Source of the DNA: Raphanus sativus
Taxonomy: Eukaryota > Streptophyta > Magnoliopsida > Brassicales > Brassicaceae
NCBI RefSeq assembly: GCF_000801105.2
Contig: NC_079517.1
Location: 10,292,001-10,356,000 of the forward strand
DNA length: 64,000 bases
Direction: 5' to 3'
Below the pieces are notes generated by a model. It was given only the letters and a program-made list of their open reading frames with translations, searched no databases and was not told the DNA's origin. Positions 22,550-34,657 of this stretch are shown piece by piece; within the stretch, counting starts at the first letter, position 1, and each line of letters starts with the position of its first letter. Made by a program: the position numbers and the translations under genes.

Positions 22550-24400
22550 CCTAGACCACTGAGGCAATTAGTAAATGTTATAAAGTTTGGTGCGATTTTT
22601 AGATCTTCAAATTTTTTTCCCTCAACCGACACAGGCCCCGGTAGGCAATTAGTAAAGGCTGTAGAACTGAATTTTGATGGTCATGATACTATAGGGACCT
22701 GATACTATACTATTTTGTCTTTTAATAGCTTTACTTAAATAATTATCAGAAAAACGCTCTTAATCTTAATCTCATTAACAGTTGTGTCTGGTTTAATATT
22801 GTAACATATGTTAATTTCTGATACAAGAATGTGCATGTGAAAATGTTTAAAAGAACTCATTTGAATATTTATGTTATTAAAATGTATTTATATTCTTCTG
22901 TTATTTGAATATGAAGAAAACTATATCGTGATTGCATGATTGCATGATTAATAAACAATTTTTTGTCTCCCTAAAAGATCAGCTGTGTTACCGAGGATAA
23001 AACCCATAAATAAAGTGACTCTGCATGAAGATTTATTAGATGTAGGTGATCAGAGACATTACAAGTAGTTTAGGAGTCAAGACATATTAGTAGTGTTTGC
23101 TCAAAGGCGTTACAAATATCTTATAAGGAAAATGTAGCAGCAGCCTTTGTGGCATACGTAGACTGTCCTTCCAAGAAACTGAAGAGAAACTCAGAGAGCT
23201 TCAAAGAAAGTACACTTTACAGTTTCATGTAGCTCGTGCTTCATAAATAGCATCTCGTCTCTGAAGGAAAAATAAAACAACGAGAAGAATCTGATTATGC
23301 ATTTCGCATTGAACAAGACCAAGGAAAAGCCTAAGTAAAAGAAGGTTGGTGGAAGTAAAATGAAGATAAACATAAGCAGATGAAGAAGAGCTTGATATGC
23401 TCTCTCATTGCGTCCTAGGGGCATTCTTTATATGTATTTCGATAAAAAGTATGAGAGCTACTGAGTATGCCTATCAATTTATGCAATCAATAGATAGAGG
23501 CAGTCCCAGTTTCTAAGTACAGTTAATCTGTACAGGTGATAAAATATACTATTTGGAGCAAACATTTGTAATATTTATTGGATCATTTGATAAAGTTATT
23601 ACAACATGTGCAATTAGGAAAAAAAAAGACTCACTTTGAGTTGGTTTGTCCACTAGAGAAAAAGTCTCCTGATAATAGTGAACAATATTAATCAACAACA
23701 AGTAGCTAGATTAACCTTCACTATTTTTTAAAACCAAGACCTTCACTTTTTCAATCAAGTAAGTAGCCTCAAATACACATTGAAAAAAATTGTTTAAAAA
23801 AATGCTTCAAATACACTCATCATTGATGATATTAATGAATTCACCGGAGTCTTATACAGATAACTTGCTATTTTCCTTGACATCAATGGTTTCCCGCGGG
23901 TTTCAAACAAAGTGAAAAAAGTATTTTAATCAACTCCTGCAAAGAAAAAAATCATTCATATTTTGCCACCAAAATCATTTAATAATTATGCTCTATAGTT
24001 TTTTTTTGAAACACGAAAAAAGAAATTATGCTCATTAGATAATTACGCTCTATGCTCTATAATTATGCTCTATAGTTTTGTTGATTAACTTAAATGAACC
24101 TAGAAATATATTTTTTTATAATCTTCCTGAACAATCCATTCTCATATTTAGGTCTTAGGACTATTTATACAATATAAAACTAAAACTTTACTTAGATACA
24201 TATATATCTAGCCACAAATTTTCATATTCCAATCAAGTTTTTTTTGGTAAAAAATAACTGTCATGAATTATTTTATTTTCATTTTCTAAATGGTTCCAAA
24301 CAACTTAACTCACCACATTATCATCCATTCGTTTACAAGAAAGACAGCCAATTTGGCCAGAAGTAAATAAATAAGATTACAAGACGTACAAAATCCAGCT
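22550..24400. other. Intergenic, AT-rich
   Basis: No supported gene. A minus-strand ATG near 23403 starts MREHIKLFFICLCLSS, a signal-peptide-like stretch, but the frame stops soon after, so no gene is called. Confidence 0.4.
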
Positions 24401-25030
24401 CAGCTCCAACCGTGGAGGATATCTAATCGGGACAAACGGGTCCCGCATCCAAGGGGACCACCAAAAGCAGCCATTGTCGGCTGGACACCCACTCGGGTAA
24501 CACTCTTAACATGTAAATCAAAATATAATCAATTTTTTTTGTAACCTTTCTCTTCTTTCACACGTAGAGTTGACATCAGGATAGGAACTTCTCTTGCAAC
24601 CCCGAAAACACCCTTGACAACCCACTTTAGTTACGAATATTACCACTGGCCCCTGTGACCTTCGTCCTTAGTGATCACTGATTGATCCAAGACAGTCTCT
24701 CGTCACACTCATGGGTAGACAATACCGACCGGAGCCGTGACGGGTTTTATATTTGTGTTCCCTCAACCACCGGTACTCGTTCGGGGAGTTTAAAGGTACC
24801 GATTCTGACAAGTCATGGGACATTGTTGTTTGTATCATAAGTTCTATGTTTCTGAACTTAAGCCATATCAATATCTTTGGATCTATCAAAGACAAAAAAA
24901 GTTCTGAGTTTATACATATATATACACTTCTTCTTTGTTAATTCCGTTCCGATTCAAGAAACACACTTCTCATTTGGTAATAAAACAAAGAGCAGACTTC
25001 TTCTGCATTATCTCTCTCCACACTGTAAGT
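24401..25030 (+). promoter_or_regulatory. Promoter/5'-exon-like segment, gene unassigned
   Basis: This segment is less AT-rich than its neighbours. It carries a TATA-like TATACATATATATACAC near 24912 and then a CTTCTTCTTTG leader. A sequence CACTGTAAGTCTC near 25022 fits a splice donor. It could be a displaced first exon of the NPH3 gene or the remnant of another gene. There is no coding evidence. Confidence 0.3.
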
Positions 25031-25338
25031 CTCTATTTTTTTTTCTAACTTGCAAAGGCATTAGTACAAACTATTAGGCTATAAAGTGTAGTTTTCAAGT
25101 CTTTAATCTTGAACATGATTAAAACAAAGAAAGCTTTTCATATCTGGTTCATGACTTTTGAGTCCTTTCGATGGATGACTTATTACCAGTTGCAATGAGC
25201 TGTCGATCTTAAAACATTCAATAATTGCTCTGTGATGGGGAAGATTAATTAAGAAAAGGGATATATATATCATTTATATAGAGATATCTTTCTTCAAACC
25301 TACGACTTCTACTTAGATTGAGACTATGTATAATATTA

Positions 25339-27023
25339 TCTATCTTATTAAACCAGAAACATTCTGTTGGACCTAACATTTATTTTGTAAGTTTTTAAAT
25401 TAAATACACTTTTATACTTTATAGTTAAACCTACATTAAATCACTAATATTCCTTTCTTTATACTACTATCCATGTTTCCAAACAATATACTTATTTCTT
25501 TATACCACTATCAATGTTTCCAAACAATCTAATCTATTAAAACTGAAGTACAATTAAAACTTAACCTTAACTTTTGCTTAATATTTACTAAGGAATGCCA
25601 CTGACCATAAAACTCAACGTTTTGTTTCTTTAGTAAACCAAAAATCACGTGTTATTATACTTTTAAATTATTAAACCATTACTTAACCAAATACAACTAC
25701 TTTCCTAAATTTCATTCCACACACACTACGTTTTGACTTATTAATAATTAAACAATTACGTTTTCACTTATTACTAACCATTACTAAAAAAATATACCTT
25801 TGTATATCATTGATAAACTATCAAATTAAATTGTGATGCTCTCTTGGTTCATCGTTTATATACTTTTGACAATACATTATGTAGTGTATTATATATGATT
25901 TCAGTTTCATATTTTGTTCGAATAACTTTGGTTATACAAATTAAAATATGAATTTTATATCCTTTGCAAATAACTAAAGTGTTTTTATTAAGAAATTGCA
26001 CGAAATTATTACCAATAAATGGAAAATCAAATTTAAACTGAACTCTCACCTTTTGTTAAAAATATTCACCTTGATTCACTCACTTTCATATTTTCCATAT
26101 TTTAAGATGGCGATATTATAGGTGATTGGTTGGGTTGTATCTATCTAATTTAGCTTTATTTATTTTTAAAACACTAAATTTTATCGATCATGTTGTATCT
26201 TTATTTTTGAAAGTTAAAACCTACAACAAGTTTCTACTAATTTTATCATAAATTTTCAAAATTGAAAAATAATTTAAACAAGTTATCCAAAATCGCAAAA
26301 ATCTGAATCGAACCGAAACCAAAATTTATAAATACCCGAATAAAGAATCTTTAAATTCGAAAATCTTAAACTCGAATAGATTTTAACAATTCGAGTGTGT
26401 ACTCAAATACCCACCCCTAACTTAGTCAATGTAAAACGATCAAATATTACAAATACATAATTTAGTATAAATAAATAAAAACTAAAACTGAAAATTAATA
26501 CCCGTGCGGGCGCACGGGTCAAGATCTAGTATATTTTTATACTACTATCAATGTTTCCAAACAATATATTTTTATAAAATAACTAATATTTTTAGTAATT
26601 AATCTTAGTTATTAATCTTTGTTATTTTATATCTATCATTTTCTCTTTAAAATTTTGTAAAAACGTCATAATTCATAAATTGCAAAATAATGAACTTTAA
26701 AATTTGGATTATAAGATTACAAATTATGAAACTATTACAATTTAATCAAATCAGATTACATATCGGTCATCCATCAGTTCAATCGGTTAGTCTCAGATTT
26801 TTGTGATTTTTTTAATATGATTTTTTAAAAAAATCTAAATTGAATTATCAGATCTTCGGATTAACCGGTATAATCACAATTGGGCTGGATTTAAAAACAC
26901 TGATTTAAATGCAAAAATATTTTAAATACATTCTTTAAAAATTACCAAAATATTTGTTAAGTTATTAATGAAATTTTTCATCGTAAAATATCCCGCGCTT
27001 CTAAAGCGTGGATCAAGATCTAG
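25339..27023 (+). mobile_element. Helitron (outer), containing a nested Helitron
   Basis: It starts TCTATCTTATTAAACC after A and ends with hairpin CCGCGCTT/AAGCGTGG (26993-27011) plus TCAAGATCTAG before T. A motif with core ATGTTTCCAAACAAT recurs at about 25463, 25496 and 26535, the last after the nested element. Without the nested copy it is about 690 bp. Confidence 0.75.
25533..26529 (+). mobile_element. Helitron (inner), nested
   Basis: It begins TCTATTAAAACTGAAGTAC (the start could be 5 bp earlier) after A. It ends with hairpin CCCGTGCG/CGCACGGG (26501-26518) and TCAAGATCTAG before T. It splits the outer Helitron and so is the younger insertion. Confidence 0.75.
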
Positions 27024-27180
27024 TTCGTTTTAATATTCAAATAACGGAATAGAGATGACTGACTGAGGTTTTTTCTTTCCGTCCGTTTTATAAGAAGACT
27101 CAAAGGCGCGGGAGAGATGATATATTATTGTATTGTCAGAGATAATATTTTTAATAAAAACATAGAGAGAACTCGATTTA

Positions 27181-28211
27181 GAGCATCTCCAACAAGTCTC
27201 TTCATTTTTTGTACGATCCACCTTCAAAATAAAGGGTTGAAGGAGTGATTCTCCAATGATGACCTTCAATTTTTTTTTCTTGAAAGATTATATTTTACAC
27301 TTTAATCCTCAATTTCAGTAATAGTTCATTATAGTCATTAAATTTTTATAAATTATCAGTAAACACATATTAATATTTATTATTGACATAATTAGTAGAA
27401 ATATTTAATTATAACATCAAATTACTTATAATAAAAGATAAAAAACATAAAAACATAAAATTACATATAATAATAAACATAAACAATTCAAATTACAGTA
27501 TATATATATTAAAAATCTAAACTCCATTGATGATATTAACACTCGCGAGTTTATCCGAGCTGAACAAGCAAGAATCATACAAAAAAGAACTCAACAACAA
27601 CAAACCGAAGAGAATGCTCAGAATTCATATCGAGAATACTTTGGTGATTTTGGAGGTTCAAGACCAAATTTACCTTAATATTAGTAATATATATTCAATG
27701 TGTAATTTTTCAGCTTATGGATTTATCTGAATATTAGTATTGTAAGATATATTTTAATGTGTAATATTTCAGTTTATGTAACTTTTATTTGATGTAAAAT
27801 ATTATGATTGTAATATAATTTTGTATTTTTGTAAAATTTTCCAAAATATAATGTGTGAAATAATATGTTTATATTTTGTTTTTATTGAATATTAGTATAT
27901 ATTGGTATATAATATTTATTAATATATTATTATTATTTTAAAATAATTTTATAAGACCAAAATCATAATATTTAAGTGTCAATATAATTATAATAGTAGA
28001 ATGTCAAATAAGAAACAATAAGTACACAATCATTAAACATATATAAATAGAAGGACTAAAGTGAAAAGTAAACAGTGTTTTAAAGGCCTGTACAGTGCCT
28101 ATTCATATTTGGAGGTGTACTGTTCACCCCTTTAAAATTTAAAGGGAGAAAGGACTGTGGAGTGCAAAAACCTTTAAAAAATAAAGAGATGAATGGCTAT
28201 TGGAGATGCTC
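27181..28211. mobile_element. Harbinger-like element with TTA target duplication
   Basis: The ends GAGCATCTCCAACA and, reversed, GAGCATCTCCAATAGCC are flanked by TTA on both sides (27178-27180 and 28212-28214). The 1031-bp interior includes a coding-like segment (about 27537-27677) reading EFIRAEQARIIQKRTQQQQ and then YREYFGDFGGSRPNLP before a stop. That looks like the C-terminal tail of a transposon-encoded or related plant protein, now without the rest. Confidence 0.75.
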
Positions 28212-28214
28212 TTA

Positions 28215-29548
28215 GGTTAAAAGTGATCATACCATCAAATATAGAACCTATTTCTCTAGATTATATAGTTAATGTTAGGCTCCCTAACTTTAGCACTGTC
28301 CAAAATCCACATAATTTTAGTACGTACCATATATATTATGTAGATATATTTGTTTCTTTTAGCAACTTCAAAAGAAGGGGTGGAATGCAGTCTGCATTAT
28401 TTCAGTCAAAGTAATTATATGGATAAAGAGATGATCAAGTTTAACATTTTGTCTTTCTTTGAAAGGAATCTACTTTCACTGATTTGCCATTAGCAGGCTT
28501 CCACTTTTCTCTATTAATAGTTAGCATAGATGGGTAAATTACTCCGTATTTTATATATTTTTATTCGAATTATATAATTAGATATTTGTTATCCTTCAAC
28601 TTTCCTTCATGAAATATATATATACACACACATATACATCTTTATCTACCTATATCATTCATAAATGCATATATTTTTCCTTACTCTCTTCATAAAGTTT
28701 GCACACTCATTAAAGACGATACGAAAATAGAGGTTATTGTCGATTTCATTGTCGCCCTGTGATATTAGCCCACTTGATAATAAGAGGTGTGTGGCTGCTT
28801 AAAATTCAATTTTTTTTTAATGATTTCTTTATATGTAGTATTTTATATAAAGTTGTAAAAGAAGTTTTATGAAATGTCAACAATTTCAAATGTTTTAAGA
28901 GGCAAGAACGATAACATAAATGTAAATTAGACTAGCAGAACGGGAATGGCAAATTCAACCATGACTTGGACGTAAACTGATGTGGACCATGCGATTTCAT
29001 TATCCAGCAATAGTATTATATAAATCTACACTCTCGTTAATATCCTAATGTCATGTCATTTTCAAAAATATATGAATTATATATCTGTATAACACACTAA
29101 TATATATCACGTTTTTGTATAATTGGTTATATATACATACTTTTCATTTGAAGTTCATTTTTTCACGTAAAACTTAAAACGCAGTAAGCATTCTTTTGTA
29201 GAAAGGTAAGGATTTGTTGGGTTTGCTGAGTTAATTACAATATCAATTTTAAGTTAATTTTGCAAAATCGATACCTAGGTAGACGAAATTGATCTTTTAA
29301 TTATCTAGATAGTACATAAAATTTTGGCGCAAGGAAAACTTAGGTAAAATAATCTGACATATTCAGTGAGAAAGTATGATCACTAGACAAAAAGGACGTA
29401 TAATCTAGGAGTTGGAAATTTTAATTTTAATTATAATGAATAATGAAAAGAGTAATTTAGGCCAAAAACCAATAAAAGTAGTATCAATTTCTCTAATGAA
29501 AATATTCAAAAATGTATCAATAAAAATAGTAAGAGATGAAAAAAATAA
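28215..29548. other. Intergenic, no gene recognised
   Basis: AT-rich DNA with ATATATACACACACATATACA-type runs near 28615. Nothing else is supported. Confidence 0.5.
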
Positions 29549-29640
29549 TCTATACTATAATGAGGCACTTGAATCACTTCTGATGCGACATGTCAGCGTT
29601 TTCGTGAGGTCCACTTTTAAAAAATGTTAAAAATTGTCAA

Positions 29641-29710
29641 ATCTATGGTTTGAACCCAGATTACTAAGATACAACCTCCACCATTTATACCACTGAACTA
29701 ATGGATAATT
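29641..29710 (-). repeat. tRNA-like segment with Pol III A and B boxes
   Basis: The minus strand contains TAGTTCAGTGG (29690-29700), an exact fit to the A-box consensus TRGYNNANNGG. GGTTCAAACC follows (29648-29657), an exact fit to the B-box GWTCRANNC. Spacing is tRNA-like. It is probably a tRNA-derived SINE head or tRNA pseudogene, since a full cloverleaf is not convincing. Confidence 0.6.
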
Positions 29711-30930
29711 TATTCATTGATGGCCGAAACTAATATATATTTATGAAGGTTGGAAGCCATTATTTCATGGCTTTCTCTCAGAACGGGTCTGCAAATGTAT
29801 TATGGGATTCATTTTTAAATGAGCTTCATCACGTTATATTAAGAAATAGCTTAAGTTTGCAACAATTATAGTTTTCTCATATTGTAAATCATCATTGTTT
29901 AACATGAGTTAGAATTCTTTTCATCATTGTATCGGACTGAGTTATAGAGTTGCGCTGTTTTTCTGTTCGTAATTTTTTTTTACCGGTAAACTATTCATCT
30001 CCCCATCTTAAATCGCTTGATCATAAATATTTCAGATTTGTAGCCCCTCTGTAAACCATATATATATACTCGATCGGGTCTCGGTTCGGGTCCGGGTCCT
30101 ACCCGATACCCGCAGGTCTAAAAAAAGGACCCATATAAGTACCTATAATTTTTCGGATCGGTTCCGGGTCGGGTATTTTCGGGTCGGTTCCGGGCCGGAT
30201 CCTCGGATTTGGGTAAAATGCCCATGCCTACCACGATTACTAAACTTTACAATAAAACATTAGGGAAAACAGTTTCAATATTATGATCAACAATTCAAAT
30301 AATTAGAAAGACAACAAAAACAAAACTCCACGGCTCAAATAAACTACTAAAATAAATATTTATATAACAATATGAATAGAATCCTCATTTTGTATTGAAG
30401 ATATTTCTTCGATAAATTTGAAAATAAAGATATACGTTAAGCAATTGTGAAGGTCAACATTTTATGCAAATAAAAAATATTAATGTTATGAGAAAAATTT
30501 ACAATTATTCTTATTTGACCATTTTAAATATCATAACAAACAAAGAGAAAATTATTCTTCATAACAAGAAGAATTCAATTAATCACCGTAATTAAATACT
30601 AAAACATTAGTTTCAATATTTAACATCATAGTAAATGCACTATATAAACAAACGTAAAAATAAATAGGCAAAAATAACATCAATTCCTAACAACCTATAA
30701 ACATATCTACAATGTGATAAACTTTCACAACCAAACACAAACATGAATAACAATTCACTTCTTACCCATCGACTCTCACACCAAACAACATCAACATGAG
30801 CAAATCCTAGACAATTACTCCAGGTCTATATACAAAGACCAAACACACAACAATCATCGATTTCCAGGTACCATCAATTTTTGACAATCAAGGTAATTAC
30901 AATAACTCAGTCGCCGAATCATTAGATTTC

Positions 30931-31285
30931 ATGTTATCATATCATGACATTCATCATCACTACTCTACATTCTTTATTGAGGAGACTAACCAATATGTGA
31001 TGAATTTAATGAGGGAAAACCATAATATTATATTCCAACATCTTCAAGTTACTCTCGCCATTAGAGACTACAATCTAAATGCAACTGCAAGACTTGACGT
31101 TGATCTAATCATCACGGATCTAAAAGTAACCCGACAACCGAAGAGAAAACCATATATGCACCATCTGCTTTGAGAATTATACCAATGTAATCAATATTTC
31201 GACACTCGCCTGCGGCCATAAATTTCATTGTCTTTGCATTAATCATTGGCAACGTACAAATATAAGTTTTCCAATATATCGGAAA
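30931..31285 (+). pseudogene. RING-H2 zinc finger protein fragment in a Helitron
   Basis: An open frame from ATG 30931 runs 80 codons to 31173. In a shifted frame at 31157-31285 the DNA reads CTICFENYTN, then LACGHKFHCLCINHW, and ends FPIYRK. This is a RING-H2 finger: C-x2-C, then C-x-H-x2-H-x2-C-I-x2-W. The last metal-binding pair, normally CPxC, has become FPIY. Together with the frameshift from the upstream frame, this marks a decayed gene copy, probably of an E3 ubiquitin ligase of the RING-H2 type, carried by the Helitron. Confidence 0.75.
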
Positions 31286-31503
31286 AGTAATTTATGAGCC
31301 AAAACAAACTAATAATAAAAAACAATTTCATGTTTCAAACTCAAAATTCATTGTCTCATTCCTTAGTATTCCTGGTATAATCATCAAACAACATTCGGTA
31401 GATATTCAAGGGCATAATCAATAGATAAAATCACATGCATAAAATCACTCAATACATCAACAACGTCACCGGTTCCGCGCCTGCGCGGGGGCTATGCAAC
31501 TAG

Positions 31504-31924
31504 TAATAAGAGTGAAAAAGTTAAGCAGCGGCAATGATGAGGAAGGGAGAAGGTGGGATAAGCAGAGGCACGTGGGTTTGGTGATTCTTCTTCGCACGCT
31601 GGCGAATGGCTTAAGCACCATAGTTTACACCCAAACAATACAAATAAAAAAATCAGGAAAATAATAATATTTTGTGTATCAGTTTAAGTCCCCTACCATA
31701 AATACAAATATTAAAAATCCCAATTTTGGATAAAACATGAAAAACAAAAAAGGGGTTGCAAAGTAGATTGCTCTGCTTTATTGTGTTTCTCTCTTTAACC
31801 TTTGAATGATTGGTAAAGACACTGTTTTCTGGGAATTTGCCTTGCTAGCTCAAAACATTTCCTTTTTCAAAAAAAAAATCTCAAGGCTGATGACTTGAAG
31901 AGTGTTATTCTGTTTTCACCCAAA
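31504..31924 (+). promoter_or_regulatory. Proximal promoter and 5' leader of the NPH3 gene
   Basis: This lies between the Helitron 3' end and a strong splice donor (GTGAGT at 31925). The leader probably lies within about 31780-31924, a pyrimidine-rich stretch. No clear TATA box was found. The inferred leader intron is 31925-32398, ending CTCACTTGCAG. Confidence 0.4.
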
Positions 31925-32533
31925 GTGAGTTCCTCTACTTCTTCTTGGTCTATGCATGGGAAGTAACTGAACACATTCTTGTTGTGATGTGTGAACCATG
32001 GAGTATGGTGTTTAGTTATCTTTTGTGATTGATGGAACTTGGGTGGGTTGTGATATTATGTTGATAGGATATCCAACTCTTATCTTTATCCTTTTTTCCT
32101 TTATTGCGTTGATTTTGATTCTTTTTGTTTGTATGTCCATATCAGATTGGGTATAAGGAACTTTGATTGAATGGACATGAACTTTAGTGGTGGCCTAAGT
32201 TTTTCTGGGATCTTGTTTTTTCTCTTTTTTATTTCTTACATATTTAATTTTTTTTTTCCATTTATCACATTCTATATATCTAACTAAACCAGACACCACA
32301 AAGACAAATTCCCAACAGGAACAAAAAAATCTTTTTTTATTCTCTCCCAAGAAAAAACACTCTGACAAAGGTTTCATCTGTTTTGGTCTCACTTGCAGAC
32401 AAGAATCTTGTCAGGTTTTCCTGAGGTAGGAACTGTTCTTCAGGGTTTGGAGTCCTACAAGAAGAAAACCCATTTGAAGTTTGGCCATTATGCAGAAGAG
32501 TTTCTGAAAGATTCAAGAACATAAATATCAGCT

Positions 32534-34657
32534 ATGAAGTTTATGAAACTTGGATCTCGGCCTGACACTTTCTACACTTCAGAAGATTTAAGGTAAACAA
32601 TAAAAAGAAATAAACTAAATCTTTGGCCATAAAGGCTGAGCAAAGAAGCTAAAGTGTTGCTTGTTGCAGATGTGTTTCTTCTGAAGTTTCTAGTGATTAT
32701 ACAATTGAAGTCTCCGGAACTAGTTATCATCTTCACAAGGTACCCTTTCTTCTTCTAACTTCCTCTTCTTCCAGATGATTGTTTTCTCTCTAAGAGTCTT
32801 CTTCTTTTCTGTAGTTTCCACTGCTTTCAAAGTGCATGAGGCTTCAAAGAATGTGCTCTGAGTCTCCAGAATCAAACCAACTTCCAGACTTCCCAGGAGG
32901 AGTGGAAGCCTTTGAGCTCTGTGCCAAATACTGCTATGGAATGACAATAACAATAAGCGCATACAACATAGTAGCAGCTAGATGTGCAGCAGAGTATCTT
33001 CAGATGTCAGAGGAAGTTGAGAAAGGTAACTTGGTGTACAAGCTTGAAGTCTTCTTGAACACCTGCATCCTTAATGGATGGAGAGACTCCATAGTCACGC
33101 TTCACACCACTAAGGCTTTTCCTCTCTGGTCTGAAGACCTTGCCATCACCAGTAGGTGCATTGAGGCAATAGCCTCAAAGGTCTTGTCTCATCCATCCAA
33201 AGTGTCTCTCTCACACAGTCATTCTAGACGTGTTAGGGAAGATGACGCCTCCTCTAACAGAGCTGCTGCTGCGAGCAGAGGATGGTGGGCTGAAGATATC
33301 GCAGAGTTGGGGATAGATCTTTATTGGAGGACAATGATTGCTATCAAATCCGGTGGCAAAGTACCCTCTAGTCTCATCGGTGACGCCCTTCGAGTTTACG
33401 CCTCTAAGTGGCTTCCTTCTCTGCAAAGAAACCGGAAACAAGTCGGCAAGAAAGAGGATTCTGACTCGGATTCGGAGACTGATGTTTCATCCAAGCATAG
33501 GTTGTTGTTGGAGTCCATTATAAGCTTGCTTCCTGCTGAGAAAGCCGCGGTTTCTTGCAGCTTCTTGCTTAAGCTCTTGAAAGCAGCTAACATCTTAAAC
33601 GCCTCATCTTCTTCCAAAATGGAACTAGCAAGAAGGGTGGCTCTTCAGTTAGAAGAAGCAACGGTGAGTGACTTGTTAATACCTCCAACGTCATACAAAT
33701 CTGAAATGCTATACGATGTGGACATTGTGGCGACTATCTTGGAACAGTTTATGATCTTAGGGCAGACTAGTCCACCAACAAGTCCTCTGAGATGTAAAAA
33801 GGGTATGATGGATAGGAGACAAAGATCTCGTTCGGCTGAGAATATTGATCTTGAGTTCCAAGAAAGTAGGAGGTCTTCCTCTGCCTCTCACAGCTCAAAG
33901 CTTAAAGTGGCTAAGCTTGTGGATGGATACCTCCAACAGATTGCTAGAGATGTGAGCCTACCGCTCTCAAAGTTTGTTAGTTTAGCTGAGAGTGTCCCTG
34001 AGTTTTCTAGGCTTGATCATGATGATCTCTACAGAGCCATTGACATATATCTCAAGGTACAATCATCTCTCAAAACGTCTCATCATTGTTTCTGTTCAAC
34101 AAAACCTAATCATAGTTCATTGTTTGTGTTTGCTACAGGCTCACAAGAATCTGAATAAATCAGAAAGAAAAAGAATCTGCAGAGTCTTGGACTGCAAGAA
34201 ACTGTCGATGGAAGCGTGTATGCACGCGGCGCAGAACGAGATGCTTCCGCTGAGAGTTGTGGTTCAAGTCCTCTTCTATGAGCAGGCGCGAGCCGCTGCA
34301 GCTACCAACAACGGTGAAGTCAAAATGACCGAGCTTCCAAGCAACATCAAAGCGCTCCTTGCGGCACACAACATTGATCCTTCTAATCCAAGTGCAGCAG
34401 CTTTCAGCACGACCACAAGCATGGCAGGACCGGAAGATCAGTGGAGCGTGTCTGGTCTCAAATCTCCCAAGTCAAAGCTCTCAGGGACACTGAGAAGCAA
34501 GTTAGCTGAAGATGAAGAGATAGACGAGAGGTTTATGAACCAAGGAGGAGGAAGAACTCCATCTCGGTTTAAGGCTTTCTGTGCAATCCCTGGCCGACCT
34601 AAGAAGATGTTCAGCAAGTTTTTGTCCATCAACAGAAACTCCAACGACAAAAACTGA
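32534..34657 (+). CDS. NPH3/RPT2-family BTB protein (phototropism-type adaptor), four exons
   Basis: Exons are 32534-32592, 32670-32739, 32815-34056 and 34139-34657. All introns are GT-AG and the frame is kept, giving 629 aa. The N terminus ([14 protein letters not shown]) leads into a BTB/POZ fold at about residues 25-130. The NPH3 domain starts near residue 200 ([15 protein letters not shown]) and ends with [12 protein letters not shown] and the [30 protein letters not shown] block near 450-510. The family acts with phototropins or as a substrate adaptor for CUL3 ubiquitin ligases at the plasma membrane. The exact partner of this member is unknown. Length and architecture fit a complete family member (recalled closest Arabidopsis gene At1g67900). 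Confidence 0.95.

Larger units (their letters stand above)
29549..31503 (+). mobile_element. Helitron carrying RING-finger gene debris
   Basis: It starts TCTATACTATAATGAGGC after A. It ends with hairpin CCGCGC/GCGCGG (31475-31488) followed by GGGCTATGCAACTAG before T. The 1955-bp element carries a tRNA-like segment near its 5' end, a GGGTCGGGT-type repeat block (30070-30210) and a decayed RING-H2 coding segment near its 3' end. Its 3' end lies about 420 bp before the first inferred splice donor of the NPH3 gene. Confidence 0.8.

Noticed and set aside
23191..23424. Signal-peptide-like frames on the minus strand
   Set aside because: The hydrophobic stretch is AT-driven; the better frame stops early and no mature peptide motif is seen.
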